From positions 2,537,501 to 2,601,500 of the forward strand of contig NW_024468917.1 of the NCBI RefSeq assembly GCF_011745365.1: 64,000 nt of DNA, given 5' to 3'. The position numbers were made by a program, and so were the translations under genes. Below the pieces are notes generated by a model. It saw only the letters and a program-made list of their open reading frames with translations. It was not told the origin of the DNA and did not search any database. Numbering within the stretch: the stretch's first letter is position 1; each line of letters begins with the position of its first letter. Positions 10,301 to 24,981 of the stretch are shown piece by piece. The stretch comes from Cryphonectria parasitica EP155. Its lineage: Eukaryota > Ascomycota > Sordariomycetes > Diaporthales > Cryphonectriaceae.

Positions 10301-13300
10301 CTGGGCCGGCTCGATCCATGGCAAGCAATGTTGAGTTTTCCATGGGGGTATTGGTTGCTCTGTCTCCATCTCACACCGCCACCGTTCAGGACATGCCATA
10401 GTACGTATTGCTGGACAGTACTGTATATAGAATAGTACACCGGAATCCTGCTAGCGCTTGGCCGTCCTCTTGCAGGTGGAGGTCTGCTATTGCTGGCTCT
10501 GCAAATGTGCGCGGTCAAGGCGTGTGGTTATGTGCATACTATGCGCAGTACTGTGGAAGTCAGAGAACTGCTGTAGAAAGAGTCAAGTTATCCGAACCTC
10601 AAATCAGAATGAGGCCTCATCTAGACACTAGGCACGGCGACAATAACGACGTGAAGGTTGTCGCCTCATGGTCGGGCAAATCACCCCTCCCTGTTCCGAT
10701 TGCTATCCTCCCTTCCCGGCTTCAGTGGTCGTGTACAGAGGCTTGCAGAGATAGATCCTCCAGCCGAGAAGGCATCGGGACCTTGTTGAAGGATGCAAAC
10801 TGGCGATCCCTTCTGGATTCTCTTGCTGACGAGGTCTCAGTTTTTGCCCCAGTCTCGTCCAGGCCAAGGTCGTTGTCTTGACGAAAAGAAAGAAGTCAGT
10901 CCAGGTGCCCGGCAAACTGCGGCTCTCCCCGCCCCGCCATCTTTCTTGCATGCAGAAACGACCATCGATCTGGCATTCGGCAGGAGGCCCCGTTCAGCAA
11001 TGAGACTCTTATGCTTCGTGATAGGCTTTTATTACCTCCAACTCCCCTGAAAGACCATTCCGGCTCCCACGTCGCAACCGTCGTCATTTGTCAAGCCACA
11101 TTTCTCGCAGCCATGCTGCAAGGCAGATCAATGTCAAGGTATCTTCAGTCTCGGCCTCCGTGGTGCGCAAACACAGTATGACGCACGGGGCATAACTGTG
11201 CCGCGACTAGTAGGAGACACTAGATCCTGACCCTGGCTGTACTTTTATCTGCCAATCACAAAAATCAGAGCGGTGCAGGGGTACTGAAGGGCCGAACGAA
11301 GATACGCCCATTTGGTCACCCTTGCTGAATTGTCGTCGCTGGCCGCCTGGTGCTGGCCGCCTGAACTGGCCGTCACACAATCGTATCCTCGTTTGTAAAA
11401 TTCCAGCCGTGCCAGCCCGAGCGCAGTGGCCGTTGAGACACACGGGTGACCCTTTCGAGGACCAAGGACGAGTCATTTATTCCGCGGGATCGGGAAGCCC
11501 ACTTCCGCCCCGTCGGGCTTGACTTCGCCGTGACTTCCAGGCTGGACGCACAAGCAACAACAGTACGCAGGTTGAGGGTGATTTGATCTTGAGTCGTGGT
11601 TGTTGGAACGACTTGTGGAAATGGTGTGGGAGACTCGGTCGAACAAAGACAAGGCTCTGGTAAGTACTTGTGTAGCGGTTGGCAAATAGGGTTCCTAGTA
11701 GGCTGCGACGGAGGTCAGCACGGGCCAGGTGAGACTGCTGCCTCCACCGTTACCCTGGTTCCCCCATCCCTACACAGTTGCAGTTGATCCCCCCGGGGCG
11801 CGCTCGCCTCTGATGCACCCTGGACAATCAGAAGCAGGGGGCCTGGACCTCGCTGAGCACGTAGTCCGTATGCAGCACCCGGTACTCTCTCCATAGTCCG
11901 CTTGATCCCTGTTATCCGCGCGCTAGCTCTCCCACAGCTGCATGTGTTGTTCCTCCAGAGGGCTTGTCCAAAGCCACCCAGCAGCTTCCACCTCAGCCTT
12001 GTTGATTCTCAAATGACACTGGTTCCGAAGTAGTCCATGGTGGGCGTGACACGATTATCTGCAAAGAAGCACGAGTCGGCGACTCAAGACCTGTCTGGAC
12101 ACGGCACTAAAGAAAGTCTGCAAGCGACGACAAGCGGGAGTATCTTTGGTCATGGTGCGGCATGGTCCCTGTGAGTTGGCCACATGAGAGTCACCCTTGT
12201 CAGTCTCCAGTGTCAGAGATGCGGTGGGATTTGACCACCCTTCTTCTTCTTTGGGTCTCAATTCTGTACTATAGTACCAACAATACGTACTCCCATCCGA
12301 TCGATAACGGGGGCCCTTGCTGCTGTGTCAGAGAGAGGGCCCTCATGAAAATATGAGTTTCGAGGAGTTCATGAGGGGAAAGGATCCTGCCATCGCTCGT
12401 CATGACAGCGTGAGAGGGACGGGAACTAGGAGAGCTCAACGTCAACCAGGCGAGAGCTCCCCTCTATCCTGCATAGAAGCGAGACGCGAGATGACCCGCC
12501 TGCCCGCCTGAGTACTATGGTACATGCAACGAGGAAGTGCTGGGCTTGTCTGCGGGTGAACAACCCGCAAAAGCCGGCTCGGGTCCGTTTCTCGGCGATG
12601 GTCGAGAGTCCACACCTGAGATGCGTTGAGGCGCGCTACCCACCAGAACAAACAATGCTGCTGTGGATGTGCGCGGTGGGGAACGCAGTGCTGCTGCAAG
12701 GGGCTCTGGCCGCCTCTTGTTCTTCAGCAGAAACAGGACGCAAATGACGAACGAGCCCGCGTGTTGCCGGCATGCACTGGTGGTGGCGCCTCTGGTCACT
12801 GATGTGTGGCCCTGCAAGCTTCAACAAGCGCAGACGCGGATCCGACAATCACTGCTGATCAAGTCTCGGCCCAGGTCTGGCCCTAGGACGATCGTGGCGA
12901 GGGGTGCAGGTGTGGGAGTGTGGGAGTGTGGGGAGATGCAGGCGTCGCATGCAGCCAATGCAGCCAGGTTCCAGGGCAAAGCTGCCCGTACCCCATCAGC
13001 AGAAGAATGTCAAAAAATCAGGCTGACCAGGGGCCCTTGAACGTGGAAGAGCCAGGTCAGAAGTCGAGGAAGAAGCTCTTTTTCGGCGGCTTTGCAAAGA
13101 GCAGCAGCGAAAATGAGGAAGACGTTGGCGCTCGTTGTGTTGCACTGCAGCACAATGCAGTTATCTAGATCGGCGGTACTTCGACTTTACATGTCCATAC
13201 TGGATACGCTTCTTGCAGTTTTCGATAATTGGGGTGCGGGTAGGCAACCCTTTGTTGGAACCTGTCATTTTTGTATCGTGGAAGAGAGAAAGAAGAAAAA

Positions 13301-16300
13301 AAAGAAGGAATAAAGCGAAGAACCCGCCCATCTCCCCCTCCAAAAACCAAAAAAAAAAAAAACCCTCCCCGAAAGGAAAGAGGAAACTGCATTAGGTCCC
13401 TCGTGGTTGCTGCTTTAGCTTAGTCATTCTGTCCTTACGTGCACAACCCTTCACACTTTCCTCCGCCTGCCAGAGGTTGGATCGTGTCGAATCCTGCTTC
13501 AACTTTCCAACGAACCCATCTCGCCATCTTGCCTATCCGCACCTCCCTCCCTGCTGCAATGCAATGTCGATGCAGAAGCAGATCCTGATGCGCGTTTTCG
13601 TGCGATGCCAACCCTGGCCCTGAACCAACCGAGCCAGTCAGCAACGCGGGCTTGGACGCCTCCTGGTTTCATTTGCAGAGCCTCCAACGTGGCGATGCGA
13701 TACGAGAATTTGGGGGTCACAGTGGCATATGCACAGAATCCTCCGGGCCACCTTTGCCATACACTGTCCCGGCAAATTGGAATGCTATGCTGCTGCTGTC
13801 GACAAATGGGCAAGGACGTCAATCTACACATGCAACGCCAGCCAGTTGCCCCCCCCCCGCCCCAGCCTGGCGCGGGAAGCTCTGAGCTGGCTACTGTACG
13901 CCGACAGAACCTTAACTTGAGGTCTCGATCATTTGGCTTGCCACGAACCCGACATACCCTTCCCGCTTGCAGAATCTCCTCCTTTGCGGCACAATGTGAC
14001 GAGGCAACTTTCGTCCATGGTATATGCGCCCTTTGGCGTAGGGTGTTGTCCTGCTCTCAGGTACGGCGCTATGCTATGCAGCTGGATTTATCTCAATGTT
14101 GCCGCCGTCCTCCACAAGAGATGTTCTGCTATGTTCAGTCTTGGTAGCAGCGGCAGCTCGGGGCTCAGGCCAGTGCTTCTTGTACATCGCAGATGCGCAT
14201 GGAATACCAACGCGAGATCTCGGGACGTCCTGCAACTTAGTACATCTGTACCCACATCGACTTTGCAGGGGCGACCCCTTTTCCTGGTCCGGGTCCTTTC
14301 TGCAGTGCATTGGCTTCTGCAGCCTGGGGGAAGAGCCGCAGTGCAGTGCAGCAAAGATGGCCCGAGCCAAGCCTGCCAGCATAGCCCGGCCGACAAACAT
14401 GCACGTCTTGCGTCTCAAGAAAGCAAGTCATGCAGCATTTCAAGATCGATGGACCATAGTACCCGCAGCACCGGCATCTGATGGAAACACAAAGTTGCCC
14501 ACAGCTTTCACAGGCTTGCCTTCATGGTGAAAGAGGCAGCCCTAGGAAGAGGGTGCGAGTTTCTTGTGTAGCTCTACCAGTCACGATCAGTGCCGTTGAC
14601 AGCTCAGCAGTGGGGTGTACCTATTAGGGCCGGGTTGCTGCCACACCTTGCAAGGATAGTAGCTGGAGTCTCACATCCCACCACGACCAAAACAGTGTCC
14701 TCACCAGGAGGACTGGCTTCACAGAAGCAAAGCCCAACGCAGCAGAATGCGACCGCCACTCATTTGTCTTCGTGATCACGATAAGGGATTTCAATACGCC
14801 GACTTGTTGGTCCACCTGATGAAAGACCCCACCCGCACAGACATTTTCCCAGAGAGGACAGGGTGACGTTGTTCTCCAGGGGCCTCCGTCCCAAACAGAC
14901 AACGCTTGACAGCGTGGCAGCCTGTGAGGTCGGGCCGGCGAAGCGGTCCATGCGGACAGCCAGCCCACAGATCTCAATACCAAAGTCACCTCCTGAACAG
15001 CTGATAGGTACAGAAGAGCCAGTCCGTGGTCGAGGAAGCTTCAAGCTGTGGCCATCATAATTTCAATTCATACCGACAGTCCTGCACAATGAGGAACTCC
15101 GGCGTATGGGGCCTTCTCGACAATAATGCACCGTCAAAGACCCACCTGGTCTGGGTGGGCCCGCATACTGCATACTGTACCACACTACTATGAAGTATGT
15201 AGTATATGATGTTGCAGTGACCAGCAACGTATGAGCCAAGCTCGTGCGTGCTTTTTTGTCGCTCATTGTGGCGACGCACCTACCCCAACCAGAACAAGAT
15301 ACTTTCGCACCCTGATCAGCCGTACCGCCTCGGTACCATAATACCATGAGTAGGGTTGTTGTGTGGTGTGGGCCCTGCGCTGGTAGTCTCGGTCATCGCT
15401 AGCGGAGACGGATCTGGACGTTAGGATTTTGCAAGAGCGCAACCCAAGGCTACAAACCCCGAGAGCAGATCTACCGGCGATTTTTGTTCTTTTCCAACTC
15501 GGAAATTGTTGTCCATCGCCTTCTAAATTCAAATTGTGACACCGCGATACCCGCATCACAGAGAAAATCCCAGGCTGCCTGGGACCAGAGAACGAACGTG
15601 GTACCCATGGCAGAGATATGTGGTGGTCCTTTCACATGTGCTACTACTATTGTACACAATTTGTGTACACAGCAGCTTTCCTCGGAATATGGGATGTACG
15701 CGCCGTTGCCGGGTGGCAATGAACGGGTCTCGAGGGGGAAATCCAGTGCTTTTCCCACATCACCGGTCAGACCATAAGTGCTCGCCGTGTCTTGGGCCTG
15801 AACGACGTTGAGCGTGGCGCTGTAGCTCAAGACTAGCTGCACACCGGCATTTGCGCTCTTGCATGGAGGAAAAGGGAGGGGGGGGGGGGAAAGCAACCTG
15901 CGACGCACCTATCCGGGCACCCCTCCCAAGGTGCGTGGCTCTGCAGAGTGCTGCTCGTGGGCTTGAGCCTCATGCTTCCGTCTCATGCATGTCATCTCTT
16001 GCAGACCGCTGCAGTCACCACGAGGTCCAAGACATCCAGAGTCATGCCTATTTTGGGCTCCAGTTCTCAACCCCAAGCATGTTGCAGATCTTGTGGTATC
16101 TGCCGCTGAAGAGGAAGTCCACACATGGCGGCCTGTGGAGCTGTTCAATACCGTATGCCATGTGTACACAGCCAGGTTGACGCCTGTGGTGTATGGCACA
16201 GCATAATGGGATGACTCGCTAGGCCATAAACATGGTACATGCGGTGGCCAACTTGCTAAACCTAGTCCGCACCACGGCAAAGGTTCTACAAACTGTCGGA

Positions 16301-19300
16301 TTTGCAGAGCGCTGCTCCAAGTGCACAAATCCCACACGGGGGCGATGCTAGCGAGAAGTGATGCGAAAAGCTAATATGGGCTGCTCTCAAAATCATCAAA
16401 GGGTGAACAGAATTATTGGATCGTATCCATCATCATCATCATCATGATTCAGGAATTAATTCTACTTTCCCCTCCAATACAACCGAGCCACGAAGCCCTG
16501 ACTTCCCCGAAGCGGCCCAGCTAATCTTGTCGGTATCACACTATCACACCGACTGTCAGCCTTCGGCAAGATCCTCCTCGGAAGCCAGCAAGAGGCCCCG
16601 GCACCATGCAGGCCTGACCATGCCACGCATGCTACGCAGTGCGCTTCTTCCGCATTCACAGGGTGCAAGGGATCTCGGCCCCAGAGTGATGCAAGGCAGA
16701 GATGGCCTTCCCCCCCGGTCACCGGAACTGGACTCCCATTTCGGTTCAGCTTCAGGATACGAGGAAGAGGGAAGGGGTGGTTATCACCTCTTGGTTGAAA
16801 ATTGTCAATCACACCAGACACGATGACAAGTGTGCGCTTGTGCGTGCGTGCGTGCGAGCTATGAGGCCCAAATACGCAGGTACAGAATTTCCACCACGAG
16901 TCTGTGTGTTCCGGCTTAACTGCACGATGGCGCCGGACGTCCAACGGTCCCTGCAGGCTCGACATTTCTAAAGCTTATCGTCGGATGGGTAACAGGGATC
17001 GAGCTGCACGACGGGATGTCTTCCTTCAGCACTTGCTATGCAATGCACAGCGGCTATGTACGTCTAGAACCTAGCCAATCACCAGGACCCGCTGGGATCC
17101 TGGCTCGATGCCTTGTTCGGACGTTTCAGCTGCTTCTACATAGTACTGTACCTATGGTAGTACTATGATGGTGGTACCTCGACTGCTTCTTTCTCCTTTC
17201 CTTTAACTGCAGACCCCTCTTCGGTTAGTCCATCTTCTTCCCCATTCAAGATGCCTCTCCTCCCCGCCAATACAAGGAATTTCGCGATGTTGAACTCATC
17301 AAAGTTGTAAGCACTCATATTCAGTTGACCGACACCCAACTAGAAACTTTTTACGGCAAATGACAAGTAACATTATGATGGCAGCCTTTGCAACAATGTC
17401 TTATTGTTGTGAATTGCAGGCCTACCTGGCAGTCCAGGTTTGGGTTTGTCGTCCGCTGTAACTCCATAGTGGCCGCTCTACGTGCTCAGGATTGCGTCAT
17501 GGAGCCTCGTGGACTGCTAAAGCGCTGCTCAACATCAGAGACACCATCATCCATCATTTAGCATGGCCATTGTGCCAGGATACTACATAGTACCAGGGAC
17601 CCACCAACTGAGAACATTGCCCGTACGAAGTTCCAGCCAACCTTCCATGATGCTATGCAGAAGCGCAATGAGCGGACCAGGGTTGGCAGGCCAGACTTTT
17701 CTAGCCGACTTTTCTTTGGGGAAGAGGGGGAAGCACAACTCATCCGCCGTTCGATTGTGTGGTTATCCATACCGTCTGGATGAGATGTACTGGCAGATGT
17801 CTCTGTTCTATTGATAGCTACGGAGTATTCGGGGCTGGCCTCTTCACCGTACCGGCCTCTCCAGCTGTTGTCGTCAAGTCGTGGGTACGAGGTCACGGAT
17901 AACGACAATCCAATCACCGCCAACCACGTCTTCCAGCCCACACACTCAGCTGCTCCCCTCCATCCTAGCGCAATGGCGCCCTATTGTGCAGCCTTTTTCC
18001 CTTTTTGCTTCCTTTTTTTTCTTTTTTCAAAAGAGTTGGTGGACCAGGATGGTGAGATAGAAATGCAGAATCCGGGGTGGGAAGGTTGCCACCTCTCGAT
18101 GTCGTCTGCAGGGCGGCTGGCTGGCTGACACGGGATGTTCACGTCATTTCTACTCTGTCTCGAAGCCTTCACCGTTTAATTCTTTGTTTTGACTTCCGGC
18201 CCAGCTCAGATGACCGGGGCTTGACACCTGACACCAATGGCCCCCCTTACCCCCCCCCCAATCCCTCCCCCAGCAATGCGTCTGCCACGATCTGACCCGC
18301 AGCAGACGGAGGCCCATGCATATCATCCATCAAAAGTCTCAGAGGGGGAGGTCGCTGGGCGGTGATTAGCTGGAGACACAGCTGCAAGACGGACCGTTCT
18401 CCGCCCTACATAAACCTAGGTTGCTGACGACTAGCTTTCGGCCGTTTGGCCTGGAAGCGCGGGCAGTCTGAGATGGGCACACCTGGATCCGTGGCTTAGA
18501 CTGTGTTCCCCTTGAAAGTATACAGTACATGCTGAAAACAATATCGATGTTCTCTTGTAGTGAACCCTCAAGGGACCTCCTAGACGACAAGTTCTCAAGA
18601 GAGAAGCGGTACCTAAATTTTCCGGTCGGGCTACATTACCGCAGAACCTAAGCTCGGGGTGGTCGGTCAGAAGGTATTCATACGGTGAGACCTTGGGAGA
18701 GATGCTGCCCCCCCCCCCCCCAAAAAAAGAAAAACACTGATCTGCCGTTGGGATTTATCCGTCGCGTACAGGGACAGAAGCGTACCGTGGTTCACGACAC
18801 GGTAGGTCTCAGCCTGTTGTCCCGCTTACATTTTGAAAGATGGATAGGCGGTAACGGATCTAGGGAAGGTCAACATGAAGCGGTTATATCTCAGATTTGC
18901 CTCGCGCCTTTGTATTGCAACGCAAACCAGTGCCGAGCAGGATCGATACAGGACAACGATCGAGGTCTGAAGGAACTCAATTCTTTCGCATACGACGTAT
19001 CCCAACGATCGTCCAGTCTCTTTTACTGCATGAGGGGCATGACGCACGCGTAGACACGAGAGAGGTGAAGCCCTTTCAAACGTCGAGCCTTGCATCGTCA
19101 TTCTCGCATCCGTACCGGATACTTTCAAGACATGGGGCCCCACCCACACCCACACACACATATATTTATGTCGCACTGTGGCCGCTCTTGGCGGCATTCT
19201 TTTTAGTGAGGTGATATCAGGGAACCAAAGAGGCATAGTCGAGGGTCCTCACCGCTATTCTCAAGCACGGCTGGGGGCGTATCTATCTCCCGCGCGCACT

Positions 19301-19324
19301 GCTTTTTTTGTGTGCTGATTTTTC

Positions 19325-19349
19325 TATTATTATTATTATTATTATTTCT
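19325..19349. repeat. (ATT)n trinucleotide microsatellite
   Basis: About eight ATT units in the gene desert. Confidence 0.9.
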
Positions 19350-22300
19350 TTCTTTACAGATTCCCGGCGGTCCTCGCCTTTGGCCCTGACCAATGAAAAT
19401 TTGGAAAATTCGACTCCTTGCCTTGCATTTTCTTCTTCTCCCCAGCTTTGGACCCCTGTTTCGATATACCACAGAGAGAGACACAGGGGGGCCCTTCACG
19501 TGAGATCCTGATGTCGACTGGCTGGGGAGAGGGACACTCGGAATGGCTAGTCGCACCGTGTGACCTCTTTATCCTCCTCCCCCTCTACGATCCTCTGGTA
19601 CGTGTTCAATAAAGGGATAAAGGGGCCTTAGGATCTCAACCATTCAACCCCAGAGAAGGGTGGTAGTAGTGCTGGTGATAGGGCATCAGACCGGTCTGTT
19701 ATTTTTGACAGCAATGATCCTCGCTTACAGCAAAATGGCTCACATGTCGAAGCCGCCGGGAAAGCAGAAGGAGGAGGGGGGCCGAAGAGTCAGAACAGGT
19801 CACTCTTCCCGAGCTACTGGGTACTCTGTACTATGTACGGCACGGTAACGGACATGGAGTCTCTGGCGTCCATCTCCAAGTGTCAGCTGGACTGTTGTCC
19901 TGTATGCTCTCTATCAGCATCCATCTGTTGTCAACACTGCCTCTGGTGGTGACAGCCCCCCCTTCAGACCAGGATCTTGCCCACTTCAGGAAGGTCAGTC
20001 CATGGCAGGATCTCAGGTGGTTTTTCTCTCTCTTTTTTTCCTTTGAGACATTTGACCAAGAGGCGATAAACGGTGGTACCCCCTCTTGTGTGACGTGGTC
20101 GGTGGATGTGGGATTTACTGCTTGGTCATCTCCCCCTTCCACCCTCGCAACACCACCCTTGCGCACGGAGATACCAGCCTCCTCCTTGACGGCGAGTCCA
20201 GTTCTTGCGGCGCTTATCCTCTGCTTTCCTCGGTCGTGGTGGCCATTGTAACCTCCTTTTTCCCTCCTCTTCTTTTCCATACCTCTCGCATTCTGCACAT
20301 CCTGATTCGTCGGCCGGGACCCTGTCACTGCCCCGGCTCCTCCTTGCCCTGGTCTGTACTCCGTACCTTGGATGTGCACTCGCATGCTTCATGTGGGCTT
20401 CCATCTGCAGGGCCCAGGCCCCTTGCTGCTACCCTTCAACCCTTCAAGCTGCCGCCAAGGGCTGATCTCCAGAGAGCAGGGAAGCGGAATCCAAATGCCT
20501 CCCCGCCAAAGAAAAGCGTGGGCAACAGAATAGCTGCAGTGCAGCCATCATAGGCGGCAGTACTATGCACATTCCCTCATCATTTCTATGTGGAAGATAC
20601 TGTCTACTCTTCTATTCTTTTCTCTCCCCCCCCCCCCCCACAATGGCATGGGTTCTTCCTCTTGGATTGGGGGGTTGTACTATGTACTATACCATGGTAG
20701 TACGACTTGGAATGGGAAGCCAACCAGCCTCGGTTTTCTTGTTGCAGGTCTCGTGGGTGAACATGATGCTTTGGAGCCTGATCTTGTCCTGGTCCTGGGC
20801 CAGACCTTTTCTCCTCCCCCCTCCCTCTTTCTTTCCCCTGTGGGCCCCCTGCTGACAACCTTATGCATGTTTCTGGTATGCTAATGTACGTCCGATTCAA
20901 GACAAGGGATCTCGCGGCGCATCGCGTCGTGTTGGATGACAGAGCATGCGGGTGCTGGACAGACTGCAACTGAGTCAAACGCAGTTCCCAGTCGCCACCG
21001 CAGCATGCAGGCAGTCATAGTATTCACAGAGCAGAGCGTAGAGCTGGCCACTATTACCGGGCACAAGAGTGTTTTGTTGTTGTCTTATTCCCCCGACGAG
21101 CAGGCAATGGGCAAGGGGAGGAGAATCTGCTCCTTACCCCTCCACCATCATCACCACCGCCCAGTTTTTTTTTTTTTATTAATAAAAATTCTGTTTTCTG
21201 ACTTGCTGTCAGTGCAAAGGCTCGTCATCCCCCCCCTCCCCCCCTCGGCTCCGGCGCCCTTGACCGGCCAGTTCATCTACCCCAGTCTCATGCACTCAAG
21301 GAGCTTGGGTAGCATATGGGCTTCGTACTGTGGTCGCAAGTGCAACCGCGGAACGCACAGGATATTTCGCCGTATGCACCTCGTGCATTGTACAGCGCAC
21401 TACTGTACAAGTTACAGTAGCACCTTACAGGGTGTCTACAAGGTGTGGGCAGCTATTGCATGAGAGAAAAAGGGAGGACCAGTCTATTTATTCGTTCCTC
21501 CCCACCCCTCCCCCCTCCAATGCCCTCCCCCAACCCACCTGACAAAACCCGGTGGCGGTGGTCGTCGTGGCTGCCACTTATTACGTGATCCTGCTGAGCG
21601 TGGGAGACACCAAAAAAGAAAGAAAGAAAGGAGAGAAAAAAAAAAGAGATGGACAAACGCATCCTGCCAGCCTGCCAGTGCTACTATGACCATAATAGTG
21701 GTATATTCACAGGTGGCCAACTCCTTCCTCGAAAACTTTGAACAGATCAAGGGGCAAAAGGGAAAAGAGAAAAAAAGAAGAAAGAGAGAGAGAGGTCTCC
21801 AAAGAGAGGGGGGAAGAAGGAGGCTTGGGGAGGGCGTGAGAGGGCCGCCACACTGCCAACTGCCCAACGTCAGCCGGGTGTGGTGGAGCAAGGTCGCACG
21901 ACATGCGCAACAGATACCACCGTATAGGCTTGGTCCTTCACACCCTCTTTTTCAAGACCCCCCCAAGGGTGGTGTGCGGGATCTCGCAGTCTGTGGGGGG
22001 GAGGGGGGATCTAGAGCCAGGGGGAGGGGGGGTCGTGTCGTCCATAAGGATTGTTGGGCCTCTTTTCTTTTTTCTCTTTGGTTTTAACCCTCTTTTCACA
22101 ATCATCCTGACTTGGTGGTAGGTAGCAGTGGCTGTTCCTCCCCCCCCCCTTCTCCCTCGACCCAATCCCCTCCACCTCTTCTTTTTTCCATCTTCGCAAA
22201 GGGCGGCCGCCAGCCCTGGTTGCGTTCCAGCCAGATTACCACCACACGGCAATATCATGTCTTGGCAAGTTCTGGGTCAGGTAAAAAAGGCCGACAATAG

Positions 22301-23432
22301 TGTACAACAGCTCTCCAGGTGTGTACAGTACGCGCGCCCCTCGTCCTCTCTACTACCCCCCCCCCCCCACACACACACCGGGGAGAGGGAGGGGAGAGGC
22401 TCATACTATGCTCTTGTACCATTGTATGCTGCTCTGGCCATCTTCTCCATTCTTTCCTTGCCGCTGCACAAACCTCCGTGCTGCGGTTGCGTCGCTTCCC
22501 GCTGCGTCGTGCTTGTCCTCCTGCGGCTGCAGGTATGATGCGCATAAGAGGATCGAAACCAGCGTAGGGGAATGGAAAGAGGGCAAGGCAGGGCGGGCTT
22601 CTTTTTCTCTTCTCTCTTTCTTTCTTCGTGTGGCGTGGTGGGTGTACAGGTGTTCATTCGTACATGCTGTAGTGAAAGGTTTCTTGCACTTTACTGGTTG
22701 GTGCTTGGGTGGTAAGTAGTAGCCAAATGCTGTGCCCCTCGTGGTAGGCTTGTGAATCCGCAATACCGTTGCTTTTCCCTTCCTTCCTTTTACTTGTTCG
22801 AGTGCAAGTTAGGGTTGGGGAGACACCAACCTCCAACGGCTGGCTGCGCTGGGCTTGTGCTGTGCTATGTTGGGAGGAAGGAGGTGGGTTCATGCTGTGT
22901 GTGTGTGTGTGTGTGCTTGCTGCAGTATACTGCTTGGTGATGCGATGGTGATGCGACCATTGAACCGGCACTTTACGCGTCGCACACATACACAGAAAGA
23001 GGGAGAGAGGAGACAGAGACACCTATCCTCTTCCCCAGTTGGGCTGGACGGCTTGCTACGTTCTACAATGACTTGCATGAGCGACTATTATTACAACTAC
23101 TATCACTGCTACCACTGCCATCACTACTATAGCAGCATGAAGAAGGACAAAAAAGGAAAGAAGAAAATAAAGCTTCGAGGCAGCCGGACCCGGGGAGGGA
23201 CAATGTAGCCGTAACGCATGCACGTCATCATTGTCAGCGACCTCCCGCTGTTGTTGTTGTTGTGCTTGTCGTTCGTGTGTGTGCGATGATGCACGCCTTC
23301 TGCTGCTTGGAACTGTTTCGGCACGGTGTTCAGTCTGGTCTCGTCGTCGTCGTCGCAACCCATGCCAAGAGGGGAAAAAAGAAGTTGTTAAGATATAGGG
23401 GGGTTAGCAACACATTTTTACACACACACGTA

Positions 23433-23460
23433 CACACATACATACATACATACATACGTA

Positions 23461-23508
<48 letters not shown>
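23433..23508. repeat. Compound (CATA)n and (CA)n microsatellite
   Basis: CATA tetranucleotides at about 23437-23455 are followed by a nearly pure CA run at 23463-23508. This is one of the longest CA tracts in the window. Confidence 0.95.
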
Positions 23509-23513
<5 letters not shown>

Positions 23514-23938
23514 CCCTACCTATACATTCATACGCACGTTCAGGGAAAAAGCAAATCTGGGTTTGATCTTGCAGGGCCCCCCAACCAAGCAAGGCAAGCC
23601 TGCGTGCATTGCCCCCCCCCCCAAAAAATTCCCCCCGGGGGCGCTGCACACACACAGACACACACACTTGCGTTTTCCCTATAGGGATCCAACAATCTCA
23701 CATTGCAGAACGGGAGTGAAAAAGAAGACGGGACAGCTTCCCTAGTACGCTCGTGTACATCCGACGGCTCCCCTGCTTTTTCCTCTCCGGATCCGAGGGG
23801 GGAGGAGGAGGATTCGGACAGCATAATCCTGGTTGGCTGTTTTTTTCTTTTTTCTTTTTCTTCTTACCTCTCTTCCCCCTTTTTTATTATTACCTTTATT
23901 TCCAAGAGAAGACATGCAGACATACACACATACACACG

Positions 23939-23963
23939 CACACACACACACACACACACACAC
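23939..23963. repeat. (CA)n microsatellite
   Basis: A CA run of about 12 units within the gene desert. Confidence 0.9.
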
Positions 23964-24950
23964 TACCCCAGCTCAAAGGATTCTTCTGAACTAGAAATAA
24001 GGGCAGCGGCCGAGAGGCAGGAAGGAAGGAGAAGGCAAAAATGCTGTTCCCGCTCCCGAACATGTCTTGCCCGCAGGCCCTCCCACCTCTTTTCATCCAC
24101 CCCACAAAATAGTTCCTACTCGTGCTTGTGCTGACTGCTGCCGCTGCCGCTTTTGATGCTGCCGCCTCTTGGAAGAGGGAGGGTGGTAGTGGTCCTTTTG
24201 AAAGGGGGGGGGGGGTTAAGTAAACAGTATGATTACTACTACTGCTGCTGCTGCTACGTAGATCTTTCGTCTGATCCCCCCCCCCCACACCTCTCCTTCT
24301 ATCTCCAGAGAGAGAAATCGAAGACGGGAGGGGGGGGGGGTCCCGAAAGAGGAAGATTCCCCCGTTGTATTGAAACTCGATACAGGAGGTTTACGGGCCC
24401 TTCCGTGAGCTGAATCGAAGGGGTGGGCTGAACTACCATGTGTTACAATTATTATAATTGCTCTTTTACTAGTAGTACTATAGTGGTTTGACTTGATGCC
24501 GTGCGTTGTCTAGGAGGAGGAGGAGGAGAAAACGGCCCCACGGCAGACGCGAGACAAGGTCGGTTCGGTTTTTGTCTTGGGTCTGGACCACCCTTTGTTG
24601 AGAAATGGTCCTGCTTTTTTCCAACGTCATTGCTTGAGAAGGGGGGGGGGGGGGAGGATGCTCAATAATACACATTACATTACTCTGCCGTCTCCGAAAA
24701 ACTGTTTGATGTGCACACTTGAGGGGGTGTGTTGATCTGGTCTAGTCATGCCCACTCTTCCCTCTCTTCTCTCCGCCCTTCTTGAGGCGTACACACTTAC
24801 AACCTCCGCCCCCCCCCCCCACACACACACACACATTCTCTTTCCCCCCCTTCGTCTCTTTCTCTTTTCATACTCTAAACTGCACACCGCAACTCTTTCA
24901 ACTTGTCATCGTTGCCCGTCCCACCTTGAACATGTTTCAGCCTCTGGCCT

Positions 24951-24977
<27 letters not shown>
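24951..24977. repeat. (TG)n microsatellite
   Basis: A TG run of about 13 units within the gene desert. Confidence 0.9.

Positions 24978-24981
<4 letters not shown>

Noticed and set aside
13605..14530. Overlapping frames of 144-182 codons in several phases of the gene desert
   Set aside because: Several phases are open at once on both strands, amino-acid composition looks random, and no splice extension or domain was found.
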